Of a DNA stretch of 64,000 nt, positions 32,438-44,689 are shown one piece after another. The stretch is from contig WNNJ02000511.1 of the NCBI GenBank assembly GCA_012934845.2, positions 1 through 64,000 on the forward strand, in the 5' to 3' direction. Positions within the stretch are counted from its first letter, which is position 1. Each line of letters begins with the position of its first letter. The DNA is from Pomphorhynchus laevis. Taxonomy: Eukaryota; Acanthocephala; Palaeacanthocephala; Echinorhynchida; Pomphorhynchidae. The notes under the pieces were generated by a model. It was given only the letters and a program-made list of their open reading frames with translations, was not told the DNA's origin and made no database searches. Both the position numbers and the translations under genes were made by a program.

Positions 32438-32749
32438 AGGTTGACATAAAACATGATGTGTTTAATTAAAGTTTTATATTAAAAAAACAACACGACATCG
32501 AATAGCATTTTATAGTTTTATTTGATAATGAGAAAACAACAATGATTGTTCATAAGATTGACTCAGTTAATGCATGTTCAGTTGCTCAATAAAGCAAGTG
32601 ATGTATCAACTATTATCTGATGATATAAAAAGTACGTCGCATATTTTTATATGCTAACTGATCATCAAATACATCAATTAGATTTAAACCGAAGGCAGCG
32701 AAAACAGGACCTTTGTTTATCTAATTTACAAACAGAGAAGTTCAATCCA
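32438..32749 (+). repeat. 312-bp dispersed repeat, copy 1
   Basis: Runs from AGGTTGACATAAAACATGAT to GAGAAGTTCAATCCA and is repeated in the same orientation at 56,228-56,545 with about one difference per 15 bases. No coding frame and no terminal inverted repeats were seen; a short non-autonomous element is likely. Confidence 0.75.
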
Positions 32750-34785
32750 TAGATTTTTTTATAATTTAAATCAAGTTAAAATAAAAAGTTGAAATTTAAA
32801 ATAAAAAATAGAAAATTAAAATTTAATAATTAAATAATGAAATAAATAATTGTTAAAAGATTTTTTATAATTTAAATCAAGTTAAAGTAACAAATTTAAA
32901 TTTAAAATAAAAAATAAAAGTTGAAATTTAAAATAAAAAAATTGAAATTTAATAATTAAATAATGAAATAAATAATTGTTATAAGATTTTTTTATAATTT
33001 AAATCAAGTTAAAATAACAAATTGAAATTTAAAATAAAATAAAAAAGTTGAAATTTAAAATAAAAAAATTGAAATTTAATAATTAAATAATGAAATAAAT
33101 AATTGTTATAAGGATTTTTTTATAATTAAAATCAAGTTAAAATAACAAATTGAAATTTAAAATATAAATAAAAAGTTGAAATTTAAAATAAAAAAATTGA
33201 AATTTAATAATTAAATAATGAAATAAATAATTGTTATAAGATTTTTTTATAATTTAAATCAAGTTAAAAAAACAAATTGAAATTTAAAATAAAAAATAAA
33301 AAGTTGAAATTTAAAATAAAAAAATTGAAATTTAATAATTAAATAATGAAATAAATAATTGTTATAAGGATTTTTTTATAATTAAAATCAAGTTAAAATA
33401 ACAAATTGAAATTTAAAATAAAAAATAAAAAGTTGAAATTTAAAATAAAAAAATTGAAATTTAATAATTAAATAATGAAATAAATAATTGTTATAAGATT
33501 TTTTTATAATTTAAATCAAGTTAAAATAAAAAATTGAAATTTAAAATAAAAAATAAAAAGTTGAAATTTAAAATAAAAAAATTGAAATTTAATAATTAAA
33601 TAATGAAATAAATAATTGTTATAAGATTTTTTTATAATTTAAATCAAGTTAAAAAACAAATTGAAATTTAAAATAAAAAATAAAAAGTTGAAATTTAAAA
33701 TAAAAAAATTGAAATTTAATAATTAAATAATGAAATAAATAATTGTTATAAGATTTTTTTATAATTTAAATCAAGTTAAAAAACAAATTGAAATTTAAAA
33801 TAAAAAATAAAAAGTTGAAATTTAAAATAAAAAAATTGAAATTTAATAATTAAATAATGAAATAAATAATTGTTATAAGGATTTTTTTATAATTAAAATC
33901 AAGTTAAAATAACAAATTGAAATTTAAAATATAAAAAAAAAGTTGAAATTTAAAATAAAAAATAAAAAATTGAAATTTAATAATTAAATAATAAATAATT
34001 GTTATAAGATTTTCGATAATTTAAATCAAGTTAAAATAAAAAATTGAAATTTAAAATAAAAAATAAAAAGTTAAAATTTAAAATAAAAAAATTGAAATTT
34101 AATAATTAAATAATGAAATAAATAATTGTTATAAGATTTTTTTATAATTTAAATCAAGTTAAAATAAAAAGTTGAAATTTAAAATAAAAAATAAAAAGTT
34201 GAAATTTAAAATAAAAAAATTGAAATTTAATAATTAAATAATGAAATAAATAATTGTTATAAGATTTTTTTATAATTTAAATCAAGTTAAAATAAAAAGT
34301 TGAAATTTAAAATAAAAAATAAAAAGTTGAAATTTAAAATAAAAAAATTGAAATTTAATAATTAAATAATGAAATAAATAATTGTTATAAGATTTTTTTA
34401 TAATTTAAATCAAGTTAAAATAAAAAATTGAAATTTAAAATAAAAAATAAAAAGTTAAAATTTAAAATAAAAAAATTGAAATTTAATAATTAAATAATGA
34501 AATAAATAATTGTTATAAGATTTTTTATAATTTAAATCAAGTTAAAATAACAAATTGAAATTTAAAATAAAAAATAAAAAAGTTGAAATTTAAAATAAAA
34601 AAATTGAAATTTAATAATTAAATAATGAAATAAATAATTGTTATAAGATTTTTTATAATTTAAATCAAGTTAAAGTAACAAATTGAAATTTAAAATAAAA
34701 AATAAAAAGTTGAAATTTTAAATAAAAAATTGAAATTTAATAATTAAATAATGAAATAAATAATTGTTATAAGATTTTTTATTAG
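32750..34785. repeat. ~128-bp minisatellite, about 16 units
   Basis: Each unit has AATTGTTATAAGATTTTTT, ATAATTTAAATCAAGTTAAA, AATTGAAATTTAAAATAAAA (twice) and TAATTAAATAATGAAATAA. Units recur about every 125-131 bases from 32,850 to 34,764 and differ mainly in A- and T-run lengths. In reverse complement the unit equals the A/T tail of the PLE-linked repeat (TTGATTTAAATTATAAAAAA neighbourhood at 44.95-45.0 and 46.85 kb), so the array is a local expansion of that tail. Confidence 0.9.
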
Positions 34786-34915
34786 ATTTTCTATTATCTG
34801 ATGATCTTTAATAAGGATTTTTGTAATTGGGGTATTTTATAAGTTGAATTTTGTATTTTTACGAACTGCTCAGTAGATAATTTGATCGACATCCTTAAAA
34901 TAATGCTGAGTATAA

Positions 34916-35300
34916 TTAATTAAATTTAAGATTGCTGTTGATCGATTTCCCGAAACTACAGGAATTTGCATGGTACTGGTTCCTGACATGTTCGATATAA
35001 AGTGTTCTTGGTCTTGATCTCATCTGTGCACCGCCACTTGATTTTATCGCAGTGACTGAATCTTTTTCGATATGTTCTTCTGGTAACTCTGGGGACTTGG
35101 ATTGCATTTTGATCTTTTGCTCAATTGCGCATGCTATACGATAATTCGGCTGCTCAATCATCGAAGAATGTTTTTCAGATGCTTAATTTGCTTTTGCTAC
35201 TTCACAAGCATCCAATAATTGCAAAGATGCACTTTCAAGTAAACGTTCTCGTATTTTCGTCAATGAGTTAACGGTCGGATCAGTTAACTCAGTCTGCGTA
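34916..35300 (-). pseudogene. Unidentified coding-like fragment
   Basis: The minus strand gives about 125 codons broken by one stop: SLTKIRERLLESASLQLLDA, ASEKHSSMIEQPNYRIACAI, then EHIEKDSVTAIKSSGGAQMR. The sequence is unusually GC-balanced for its surroundings and has protein-like composition. I do not recognise the family. It may be a decayed host-gene copy. Confidence 0.35.
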
Positions 35301-35399
35301 TTATTAAGCATCCAATAATTTTATAACACAAGATTTGTAATTTATAAATTATCGATTTGTAATCGATAATTTCATATGATAATCGATAATTTTAATAGA

Positions 35400-35650
35400 T
35401 AACCTTGCTTAGATTAAAGATTGATTAGAAGATTAGATTATTAATATTAGATTATTAAAATAAGAATGATTGAATGTTTATGAACTGATAGATAATAGAT
35501 ACCTGAGTATTAGAATAATGTTTGAAGGTCATCAACAAGAAGTGACGTATTAGATTTCGGTCATATTGCGTTGGAAGAATATTAGATTATTAATATTAGA
35601 TTATTAAAATTAATCACATTAATAGATCATCATCACATAGAGATTGGAGG
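35400..35650 (-). repeat. Satellite block F (inverted)
   Basis: The reverse complement shows the satellite words TTTTAATAATCTAATATTAA and TAAAAATTG; monomers are short and degenerate. Confidence 0.55.
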
Positions 35651-35850
35651 TCATCTAAGTTAGGGCGACAAAGCTTCACATTCTATATCACCGCAACGAG
35701 TACTACAATAGTCTGCGGAGAATGGACAGCGAGTGCAGCGGACCAGCTTCAGTCGACCTTCGCGATTTGCGTCCGCAGATGGACACGACGCTACCCACAA
35801 TAGGAGGGAAACCGCTAAACCCTTAACACTGATTAACAATTGTAATAGCC
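35651..35850 (+). pseudogene. Second OTUD3-like 3' fragment
   Basis: The plus strand reads ATKLHILYHRNEYYNSLRRM, DSECSGPASVDLRDLRPQ and GGKPLNP with a stop, matching the C-terminal catalytic block of the OTU pseudogene at 11.85-12.0 kb. The catalytic His position reads Tyr (EYYNSL instead of EHYNSL). The flanking satellite is also shared, in inverted orientation, so a segment of at least 500 bp was copied as a unit. Confidence 0.7.
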
Positions 35851-36479
35851 TTATTGCAATTAGATAACAACTTATCACAATAAGAATTGAAAGTAATCAG
35901 AAATAAATGTTGTGTAATCGGGTTTCGGACATTGTTTCATCAGAAGTAAGATTAGATTATTAATATTAGCTTATTAAAATGCGAATGATTCCATTATTAT
36001 GAACTTATTTATAGAAAATAGATTACAATGCATTGCAATAAGAATTGGAAGTAATCAGGAAGAAATTTTGTGTTATCAGGTTTCGGGCATTGTTGTATCA
36101 TAAGTAAGATTATATTATTAATATTAGATTATTATAGTGAGAAAATATAACTTTAATGAACTGATTAATAGAAAATAGATCAGCATGTAGATCATCATCA
36201 CATAAAGATTAATCACATTAATAGATCATCATCACATAAAGATTGTAGGTCATCAGGATAAACTGCTGTATTATCGGGTTTCGGCCTCTATTGCATTAGA
36301 AGATTAGATTATTAACATTACATTATTAAAATGCGAAAATACATTTTTATGAACTGATTATTAGAAAATAGATATTCATGTATTACAATAAGAATTGGAA
36401 GTAATCAGGAAGAAATTTTGTGTTATCAGATTTCGGATATTATTATATCAAGAAAAAGATTAGATTATTAACATTATTA
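35851..36479 (-). repeat. Satellite block G (inverted), left flank of truncated LINE
   Basis: Continues the inverted copy of 11.48-11.83 kb (for example TGTGATTACTTCCAA-type words in reverse complement), followed by further monomers to 36,470. It ends with ACATTATTA at 36,471-36,479, which recurs at 37,981-37,989 after the LINE. Confidence 0.7.
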
Positions 36480-37980
36480 TTGTTTCAACGGCTTAAATAG
36501 CCGGTTCACATAAAATAAAAATTAACAAAATCATAAAAACTGTTCACATCTATGGGGGGAACACTGCCTTGCGCATAGCAAGATCCATCCGTAATCCGGG
36601 CTTGAATGCTGAGGCACCACTGCTGCAAACAGTCCCTCTATCCAGTTTGTTCCAAAGTCCAACTACTCCTCGTTGAAATTGTATACACCGGGACTTTTTC
36701 ACTAAATTCCGGCTCAAAGTCAAACTGTGTCCGCGAAGGAATGCTGACTGTCGCAGTTGTAAGCACATCCGAAGAGGATGATTTGAAGAACTCGCCACAC
36801 TATATTCATATCGATATACTGAAGGGTCTAAGAAACAGTATCAAGCCGAAGACATTGCAAACGACACTCATAGGGCATTTGCGCCAAGATCGGCGCCAAC
36901 TTTGTTGCACGACGAAGCACTCTCTCAAAGATCATGTGTCCCCCAACTGTGCATGGGTATACACAAGGGGCCGCATACAACAACAGGCTAAGAACGTGAG
37001 CCAAAATTAAAGGCCGAAGAGCAACCATATCAAGAGCTAAGAATGTGCGCCTAATGACCCCTACCATTTTATTAGCGTTGGCACATGCAAGAGCGGTATG
37101 TGGGGCAGTTTTCAGGTTGTGGTCAATCAACACTCCCAAATCATTATGGCTTACAACACTATCTATTTCACGACCACAATAAGTGTATTGAAGCTGACGG
37201 GACTTTACAACTCTACCCAAAACACGCATGTGTTTGCATTTGGTGACATTCATCACAAGCTTGTTGCTCGCCGCCCATAACTCGACCCTATCAATATCTC
37301 TCTGTAAAATGCTAATATCATTACTCGAGTAAACACCCCTCCAAATCTTTAAGTCATCAGCATACAATAGCACTGACGAGCAAATTGTTGCAGGTAAATC
37401 ATTTACATATATACCGAATAACAGTGGACCTAAAACAGATCCCTGAGGAACACCAATGTGACAAGGCCTAACCGACGATAGTGTATTATCAACACGCACT
37501 CTGAAGCTTTGTTTATGCAGAAAGGCCCTGATCCAATTAACAAGAGCAATAGAGCAATCCTGTATTGTTAGTTTCATAAGAAGCAGGTCATGATCAACTC
37601 GATCAAACGCTTTTGAAAAATCGAAAAATATGATGTCAGTATCTACATAATTCGCCTTGTTTTCTGACCAGGAACAGTGAGCAAAGAGCAAATTGGAGAC
37701 AGTAGAGTGACCCTTTCTGAACCCGTGCTGCTCAAGAGCTAATGCATTATTCCTACTGAAGAAATTAACCATAAAAGCATGCACAAGCCTTTCCAAAATT
37801 CTACAGCATACACAAGTTATACTGATTGGCACATAATTATCAACCGATGAGCGAGTACCTCCTTTGAAAATCGGATGGATTACAGACTGCTTCCAGACAT
37901 TCGGAAGAGCACCATCAAGAATAGACTGTCTAAATAAGTCACACAACGGACCAAATATCGAGCTAGCCAAGGTCGATATT
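36480..37980 (-). mobile_element. 5'-truncated LINE with 9-bp target duplication
   Basis: A 1.5-kb LINE 3' half. The main frame (36,828-37,970) carries RT motifs: WKQSVIHPIFKGG, EQHGFRKGHSTVSNLL, IIFFDFSKAFDRVDHDLL, HIGVPQGSVLGPLLFGIYVN, VLLYADDLKIW and HNDLGVLIDHNL. The C-terminal end (GVVGLWNKLD) is in another frame at 36,550-36,798, so at least one frameshift is present. The 5' end stops inside the RT. It is flanked by ACATTATTA on both sides within the satellite. CR1/jockey-like by motif style, distinct from the full-length LINE. Confidence 0.8.
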
Positions 37981-38340
37981 ACATTATTAAAATACGAAAA
38001 TCCATTTTTATGAACTGATCTTTAGAAAATAGATACCAATGTATTAGAATAAAGCTTGGAAGTAATCAGGAAGAAATGTTGTGTTATCAGGTTTCGGTCA
38101 TTATTGCATCATAAGTGAGATTAGATTATTAATATTAGATTATTAAAACGGACAATACAATTTTTATGAAGTGATTAATAGATAATAGATAAACCCGTAT
38201 AAGTATCAAGATCGGAATTTCGGCCCTTCTCCGAAATTTCGGCCCCTATCCACAAATCCAACATGTTTGTAAAAAACATTTTTCCAGAACAATATCTTTA
38301 TTGATACGGATATAATATAAAAATGTTTGAATTTTAAATC
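37981..38340 (-). repeat. Satellite block H (inverted)
   Basis: Two degenerate monomers in reverse complement, including TGCAATAATGACCGAAACCT near 38,090. The segment 38,205-38,330 (CAACATGTTTGTAAAAAACA in reverse) also appears at 11,020-11,105 and 19,975-20,035, a longer variant unit. Confidence 0.65.
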
Positions 38341-40639
38341 TTTCTTACAAATAGAATGAAAATAGACGCTAATTTTAGAACAGGTAAGTCTGATAAAAAA
38401 TAAAGTCAATTTGATTTTATCGATAGCTTTGAGATTGGCAAAGATTAGATCCTTCCAAATTAGCGATTAGCCAATATGGAAAATATTGCTCCCAAAATCA
38501 GGTAATCTTCGGAGCTTATAATTCCACTACTTCTAGGAGCGATAGGATATTCAGCAAAAATTAAAAGGTAAAATAAATGTCTTAGCGAGAAAGAGACTAA
38601 AATGGACCTCTCATTTCATCATTGAGTCAGACCGCTTCAGAGTCATATCGCGCTATACAACTGCACGCGTGTAACATATTCTCGCATTGTTTTCATCAAA
38701 ATCTGGATTTACAGTTCACTGTCTAACGAATCAAGTAACAAAGGATAAAACTAAAATAAAACTGAAATTATATTATTTCTAAAAATAGTTTAAAGCGGTA
38801 TCATAATTTAAATTGCTAACCATTTGCTTGTTAACCATTTGCATGTTCATTTTTGTAATTCAACTTTTACGAACTTTTAAAAGTCATTGAATTTTTTTAT
38901 AAATAAAAACTGGTAAACATTAATTTAATAAATTCATTTATATTTAATGATAAATACTATTTTGACACACTAAGTTTATATATAAGATAATATTTTTCAT
39001 TATTTAATTAATAAAAGTTAATTAATATTTTGAATTTATTTTAATTTCACGAGACCTACTTATATTTTACACAAAAACTGGGGCGACAAAAAAGAATAGT
39101 GTCGTCGGGAGTAAAAGTGATTTCAGAAACAAAGTTAACTTTGATTTATATTCTCTCCAGTTAGTTACTGTAGAAATTATCACATCCTGCTATCGATATT
39201 GTTATTCAATGCGCGAAGAACGTCAGAAAAATGCCAATTGCTCGAACGATATGTGCATATTTAGAATTAAAACTTTATCTCCATTTGCAAGAAAACGCTT
39301 GCTCACAAAATTAATGATCATTTGTGGCAAAGCGTAATTCGATCTTTAGTTTCATTTCTCATAAATACTAATATTATTTTAGGTAGGGATCCATTGAATT
39401 CACTGGCAATCCATTGAATTTTTACTATCTAAGGGTTAAAAATTATTTAATTTTCTACGAGATGGTAATTCTGCAAAATAAAGCATCATGACAATTTAAC
39501 CCTCAAGTTTTCTACTGAACTCAAGATGTTCCTTAAAGATGTTTATAACAAATCTCTCTCCAATCGGGTTCTTTACTGCACTTATAAAAAACAACTCCCT
39601 TATCCAGCACCTTTCCTTATAATTCTAAGTAGAAGATAGTCGCCTTTAATGATATCGTTGTGACACTGAAAAGACTAACCACTTCAGAAATAAAAATACA
39701 AACCACGTCAGAAATACTAACTTTAGAAATCTCTTATGTTTTTTATATTATCTTCACATATCATTTATGATACAGCTCATTATTTATGTGAACTAGGCTT
39801 CCGGATTTGACTTTAATAAATTTGAATATTTTAAAGCTTACCTCATAAATAAGTGTAATATGTGCCATTAAGATAACCGACTCAGGTGCGTCTTTGCTAT
39901 TCTTAAGCTATTTTAAGTTAGTTCTTAGTGACAGGAACAGCAATTTATATTGTTCAAACTATAACGGTCATCAATTAAATATAGTTACATGATTCGTCGT
40001 TTAGGTGTTTGGTAGATCCTAAATGTATTAACTAATAGTTTTCAACATACGTGAAAATACTTCCTCGGAAATTTGAAGACGATGGGAATAAAACAACAAA
40101 ATCATTGATTAAACTTTTTTATGGTATAACAATTTCGTCTCGATCCATTTACGTACGCACTCTACCATTGATAACGTTAAGCTTCTATCACTAATAATAT
40201 ATTCAAAACATACGTTGCATTGCATATATTATTGTTGATACAGAGCTGTAGCCCAATGACTGTTTTGTCTGCTCACAAATTGTACAATTCAAATTAATAC
40301 AAATGTAGGCAGTTCTCGTTCATGATATAAAAATCTTGAATCGCGAACTTAAATAGCTTTAGATAGGATCTCACTACTTCGTCTCGAATACAATTCCATT
40401 ATCTAATTGATCTATGCGATAGTCTGGTAAGTCCCGAGCAATGACCACGTGATAATGTTTATAGTGCAATGGAATGACCCCTGTTAGACTGACTGTTATT
40501 TAAAGTAATGCATTTAGAGTGGTACCACTCGTGGTTTCTAATAATAAAGATTTTCTAATAATACTCGCGATTTCTGACACATTACTGTCATATATAATGA
40601 AAACAGTCTAGCGTGGATACTCTGCATATTAAGAATTGA
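38341..40639. other. Intergenic DNA, no gene recognised
   Basis: AT-rich with no open frame of weight and no repeat shared with the rest of the window that I could see. Unique host intergenic sequence is the best guess. Confidence 0.4.
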
Positions 40640-41640
40640 CAACCTGTCCCTATAATTCTGTCGATGCAATGTTAGAAAATTTGTTACCTAGCCGAAGAAT
40701 CTTCTTCAAAACCTCGATTTCTCCTCTGATCATAGGAAACAATGCATTTATCCCGTATGTAATATGTGGCTTGAGTAATGCGTCAAAATTTAAAGGAATT
40801 TGGCGATAGCGATACGAAACAGTTCTTAATGATAAATAACGCTGTTTGAAATTTTGTAATGTGTCTATCTGTATCTGTCCTTGTCTAGAAACTACGGTGA
40901 CATACAATTCCAAGATCACTAACCGCATTTACGCTTTAAATGGCATTCAATCCCAACATATTTTACGAAGACAGGGTCGAATTACCTAAACGTAAATGAT
41001 AGCATTTTTGAACATTTAATAATAAACTAATATCGCGACTTCGAGGGAATATTTTATCAAATTATCTTCAGGTGACGGTAATCTTCTAGACTCCATATTG
41101 CAACTTTAACATCGTTTGCGTAAGCTAGACATCAACAACTTAATGTCCTCGTAAGAGTAATTATGAAAGTGTTGAACAGTAACGGACGCAAGACAGACCC
41201 TTGAAACACATTTGAAATTGTAAACTATCTCTTACCCGATAAGAGATCTGGTAAGATCAAGCTAATCTCCAGCTAACAAGATAGTTATCAATACCGTAAT
41301 TACGTAATGCTTCAATAAGAACATGCGGAACATGTTCGAACGCTCGACTGAAGTCAAAGAACAACACGTCGACCGTAGCTTTTTATGCTAAATCTACACA
41401 AGTTTCCCTAGCACATAACAAATTTGTCAAACACGATTTTCCTTTACAAAACACGTGTTGGTATTTTGGAACATGTGTTCATCGGTATTTTATGTCTATC
41501 TAAAGACTGACAGAACAAAGCTGTGAGAGGGTAATTGAGTTAGTAACTCAAAAGGAGTAAGAGATACGGACAAATGACATCGGGACCTGAAGCAGAAAAT
41601 GAAGAAATACTACTTGATGTAAAAGGGACCTTAAATATAG
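40640..41640 (-). mobile_element. Degraded LINE reverse transcriptase
   Basis: The minus strand shows scattered RT blocks in several frames: VDVLFFDFSRAFEHVPHVL (motif A, about 41,320-41,380), then QYGV-type remnants, and at the end LLKPHITYGINALFP (40,740-40,790), the region after the RT where LINEs have PHLEYG. Many stops and shifts; an old copy. Confidence 0.6.
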
Positions 41641-41656
41641 TTACGATCAGAGAGGA

Positions 41657-42010
41657 TGAATAATAATAATAATAATAATAATAATACAAATTTATTTAAT
41701 GTGGCAAATGCGTACAAGCTGTACGCTTACAAGTCCACAAACAAAAATGAAAAAGTCAAGTAGATAAATTGTTCAGATGGGATCGGATTTGTCGTTTGAA
41801 GCACTGCAAGGAAGTTGATTGGCGTATATGAATGGGCAGATGATTCCACGATAGAGGAGCAGCTACCAGGAAGGAGCGGAGTCCAAAGGAGGTAGAGTAG
41901 TTTGGGACATGTAAAAGAAGGGAATTACAGGAACGCAAGGAACAGTAAACAGGACGGGAATTATCAAGAAAAGGAAGGTTGAGAAATGAAGTTAAATATT
42001 TAAGAGGAGC
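41657..42010 (-). mobile_element. LINE 3' end with AAT microsatellite tail
   Basis: On the minus strand, about 60 codons (SFGLRSFLVAAPLSWNHLPI then HIRQSTSLQCFKRQIRSHL) are the classic LINE C-terminus (AAP.LWN.LP..IR...S...FK). The 3' UTR then runs to a run of about eight ATT units at 41,660-41,685. Same 3' end as the copy at 31.4 kb. Simple trinucleotide tails are typical of CR1-like elements. Confidence 0.7.
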
Positions 42011-42349
42011 TTCGCCCAGTAAGGAGAATAATGTGTTAGATAATTAAAACACGTACGCAAAGCTCTCAGTCATTTCCTTTTGAGACTGCACAATACCATA
42101 ACTCACACGTAATACAGAAATTAATGAGAAACTTAATTACACCTCCTCACATAAAACCAAGATCTTTTAGGATGCCTAGTAATTTTTTTAAAAGGAAATT
42201 TATTAGATAAACAAAATAATTAATCTAGTCGGAATCTGATTTGCACTAGTATTATTAGTAGAAATATTTCATTCAGACCGTTGGACGATGGAGAGCAGAA
42301 CGTGGACACCGGATGCGCATCGAGATGCATCGTGCAAGCTACAGTTCAA

Positions 42350-42500
42350 TTCTTACCAAGAGCCTCGATATTTCATTAGCATATGGCAGCTTTTTATTTG
42401 TTGGAAGTTTGTAAGCTAATCTTTTGATAACTGTAGCAGCCAACTTCCCTGTTCCGGCAATGCCAGAGAGTGTAATAGGTTAAAACTCGCTCGTTCAATC
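42350..42500 (-). other. Possible P-loop fragment
   Basis: A 47-codon minus-strand stretch reads PITLSGIAGTGKLAATVIKR then LAYKLP. GIAGTGK resembles a Walker A motif as in helicases of Helitrons or PIF1-type proteins, but no other helicase motif is visible, so the identity is open. Confidence 0.25.
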
Positions 42501-42832
42501 AACGACACACGCTTCCCGGTATTTCGAATTTTTTCGTTGCTCGTAATACTCTAAAGTAGATTTCGAGAGGTTGGACGGAGCTAAAACGTTAAACACGCAA
42601 GTATCGAATAAGGCTCGCTACGAGTGACCCACATAAAATCCACAACACGAAATATCCAGACGAGCCTCGGAATTGGTAGTGGTTGTAGCTATTTCGAAAA
42701 TGATACTTTAATTAACAGGCATTATCATTGACTCAAAATGTACACTTTGCATATTTCTGTAAGTTCATCGGCCAGAATGTCACGTATTGAGTCATGTCTA
42801 ATCGAATCCTCTGGCACATGAGAGTGAGTGAG

Positions 42833-43430
42833 TCAGCGAAGTGGGTTTTTAACATGGGCAGTGAGAGAGAGCAAGCGAAGTGGGTTCTTAGCATGGTGAA
42901 GATGAGTGAGCACATTCGACTGATTATTATATCTGGATCCTATCGCATCCCGAAATGTTTCTTTATCAATACGAGTGTGAGGTTCGTATGTATAATTCAC
43001 AGATAACCACGATGAAGCACCTTTGACCGAAAGATGTTCAACCGTTCTTGCTGTTGTGTCATCAAGTTCTGAGAGGACATTCGATTTTAGTGATTTCTGA
43101 AGTTCAGATTTCAGTAGACGGATGCGAGCAGAGCAAATAATTTGATCGGTCCTTAGATCACCTCTCTCTATATATAGACCATTTAAAATAGATTCACTTA
43201 GTATTTTAGATAATTTGTACTCCTCTAGGGCGCTTATACCAGGATCGACAATACCGAGGCCGCCACAGTTCAATGGAAGAGAGAATAGTGACCACCGTGA
43301 TTTATCATTGGCGGCCGTCAGGGCGAAAAGCTCATCGAAACTGCTGTGAATAACCTGCTGCAGTTCATCAAACCAGTTGCATTGACAATCGGTTGTGCGC
43401 TGCGTGTGAATCCACTTTTATGTCAAGTAA
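42833..43430 (-). mobile_element. Retroelement-type protein tail (GGLGI / GASSWL domain)
   Basis: The minus strand is open from about 43,430 and reads FDELQQVIHSSFDELFAL, SLPLNCGGLGIVDPG, EEYKLSKILSE, then KGASSWLSVNYTYEP and DKETFRDAIGSRY. The pairing of P-x-x-GGLGI..P with GASSWL and FRDA...RY is a tail I recall from RT-containing mobile-element proteins in many invertebrates; I cannot name the superfamily with confidence. The sequence after about 42,930 is a short repeat of KNPLR-like units. Confidence 0.5.
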
Positions 43431-43586
43431 ATTCACTTTTATGATGTATTGCGGCACTCAACTCACTACGTAAAACAAAACTTGCAAACATCTTGCGCTA
43501 GTCACGTGCCAGGGTATATCGAACCTTAAGTGATTTAATTTGTTACAAAGTCTAGGTTTCGGAATGCAATGATGAATGTTCCTTAT

Positions 43587-44640
43587 TTAACCATAAGTCC
43601 AGTCTTCACGATTAAATATTCTTGGGCGTTCTCGATCAGGTACCAGCTGTCCTCTGTAAAATAGGTTGACTGAGAATAATATCCATATATAACGATTTAG
43701 ACTGAGAAATCGACTCTTTGCAATTACGGGCGAGTTCGGATACATACCTTTTCGAAGCAGCACACTTTGACAGTCTGAATAAGTTGGCTTATTCTCGTAT
43801 TCTCGCCATTTTGATATTATCAACCTCCTGAAAGCAGTACGTTAGAAATTGTATTGTGGTATAAGAGATTTATCCCTTAAATACCTTTTTAACATATTCT
43901 TACATACATTTAAAATTTTTCTATATTCTAAATCATCATACACTGATTTTTGCTTTTTGATATTTTCAACAATCGTAACAAGGGCAAATTTATCTGAAAT
44001 ATGTATTAGTCTATCGCTTATTGCTTTCAAACTATCATCCATATATAGGTCGTGAAGCTAAAATTGAGGGAGTCGGCATATTGCAAAAGAGCTACGTGGT
44101 CCATCTTTTGACAGAGGCGTCTTACTAATCGAGGTTCCACATCCTCCATTTGAGTACAATCCGAAAATCAAAAGCACATGATCACTTGAACTTACGGGTG
44201 TTCCATAGGTCAGATCACACACCTGTATCTCTGTGGTAGATAATAACAAATCAAGAATAGACAAGATTTCGCCCTTAAATCTAGTCGGTTTATTAACTTG
44301 TTGAAATATGAGAATTCCACGTATAAAGAATTCCCACAGGCACAGACCATTCCTAGAACAACTGCTTGTTACAATAGATCGATTCACATCGACAGACAAA
44401 TTATTAACGTTGATATCACCTACAACATTGTAATTGAAATTGCAATGCGAATTGCAATTATGAACTACAATAATGTATGATTAATTTGAATTGGAATGCG
44501 TAACCAGTATATTCTATAGGCAATCATCAAAATCTGGAGATGCTGAGGATCTATAGATGATCCCAAAACAAAATCTACGAAGTTCTAGTAAGATTTCAGC
44601 CGGGATATATTCAACTATATTATATGTGTTTGTATCGAAC
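43587..44640 (-). mobile_element. LINE endonuclease fragment
   Basis: The minus strand encodes FGIIYRSSASPDFDDCL (about 44,520-44,570), GDINVN (about 44,400-44,420), NKPTRFKGEILSILDLLLST and DLTYGTPVSSSDHVLLIF (44,150-44,300): the C-terminal half of a LINE endonuclease domain, ending with the SDH catalytic motif. Linker-like frames follow to about 43,590. The RT is missing; several frame changes. Confidence 0.65.
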
Positions 44641-44689
44641 AATTTCAATGAATCTGTAAATTACATAATTACAAAATAATGTAAAGAAT

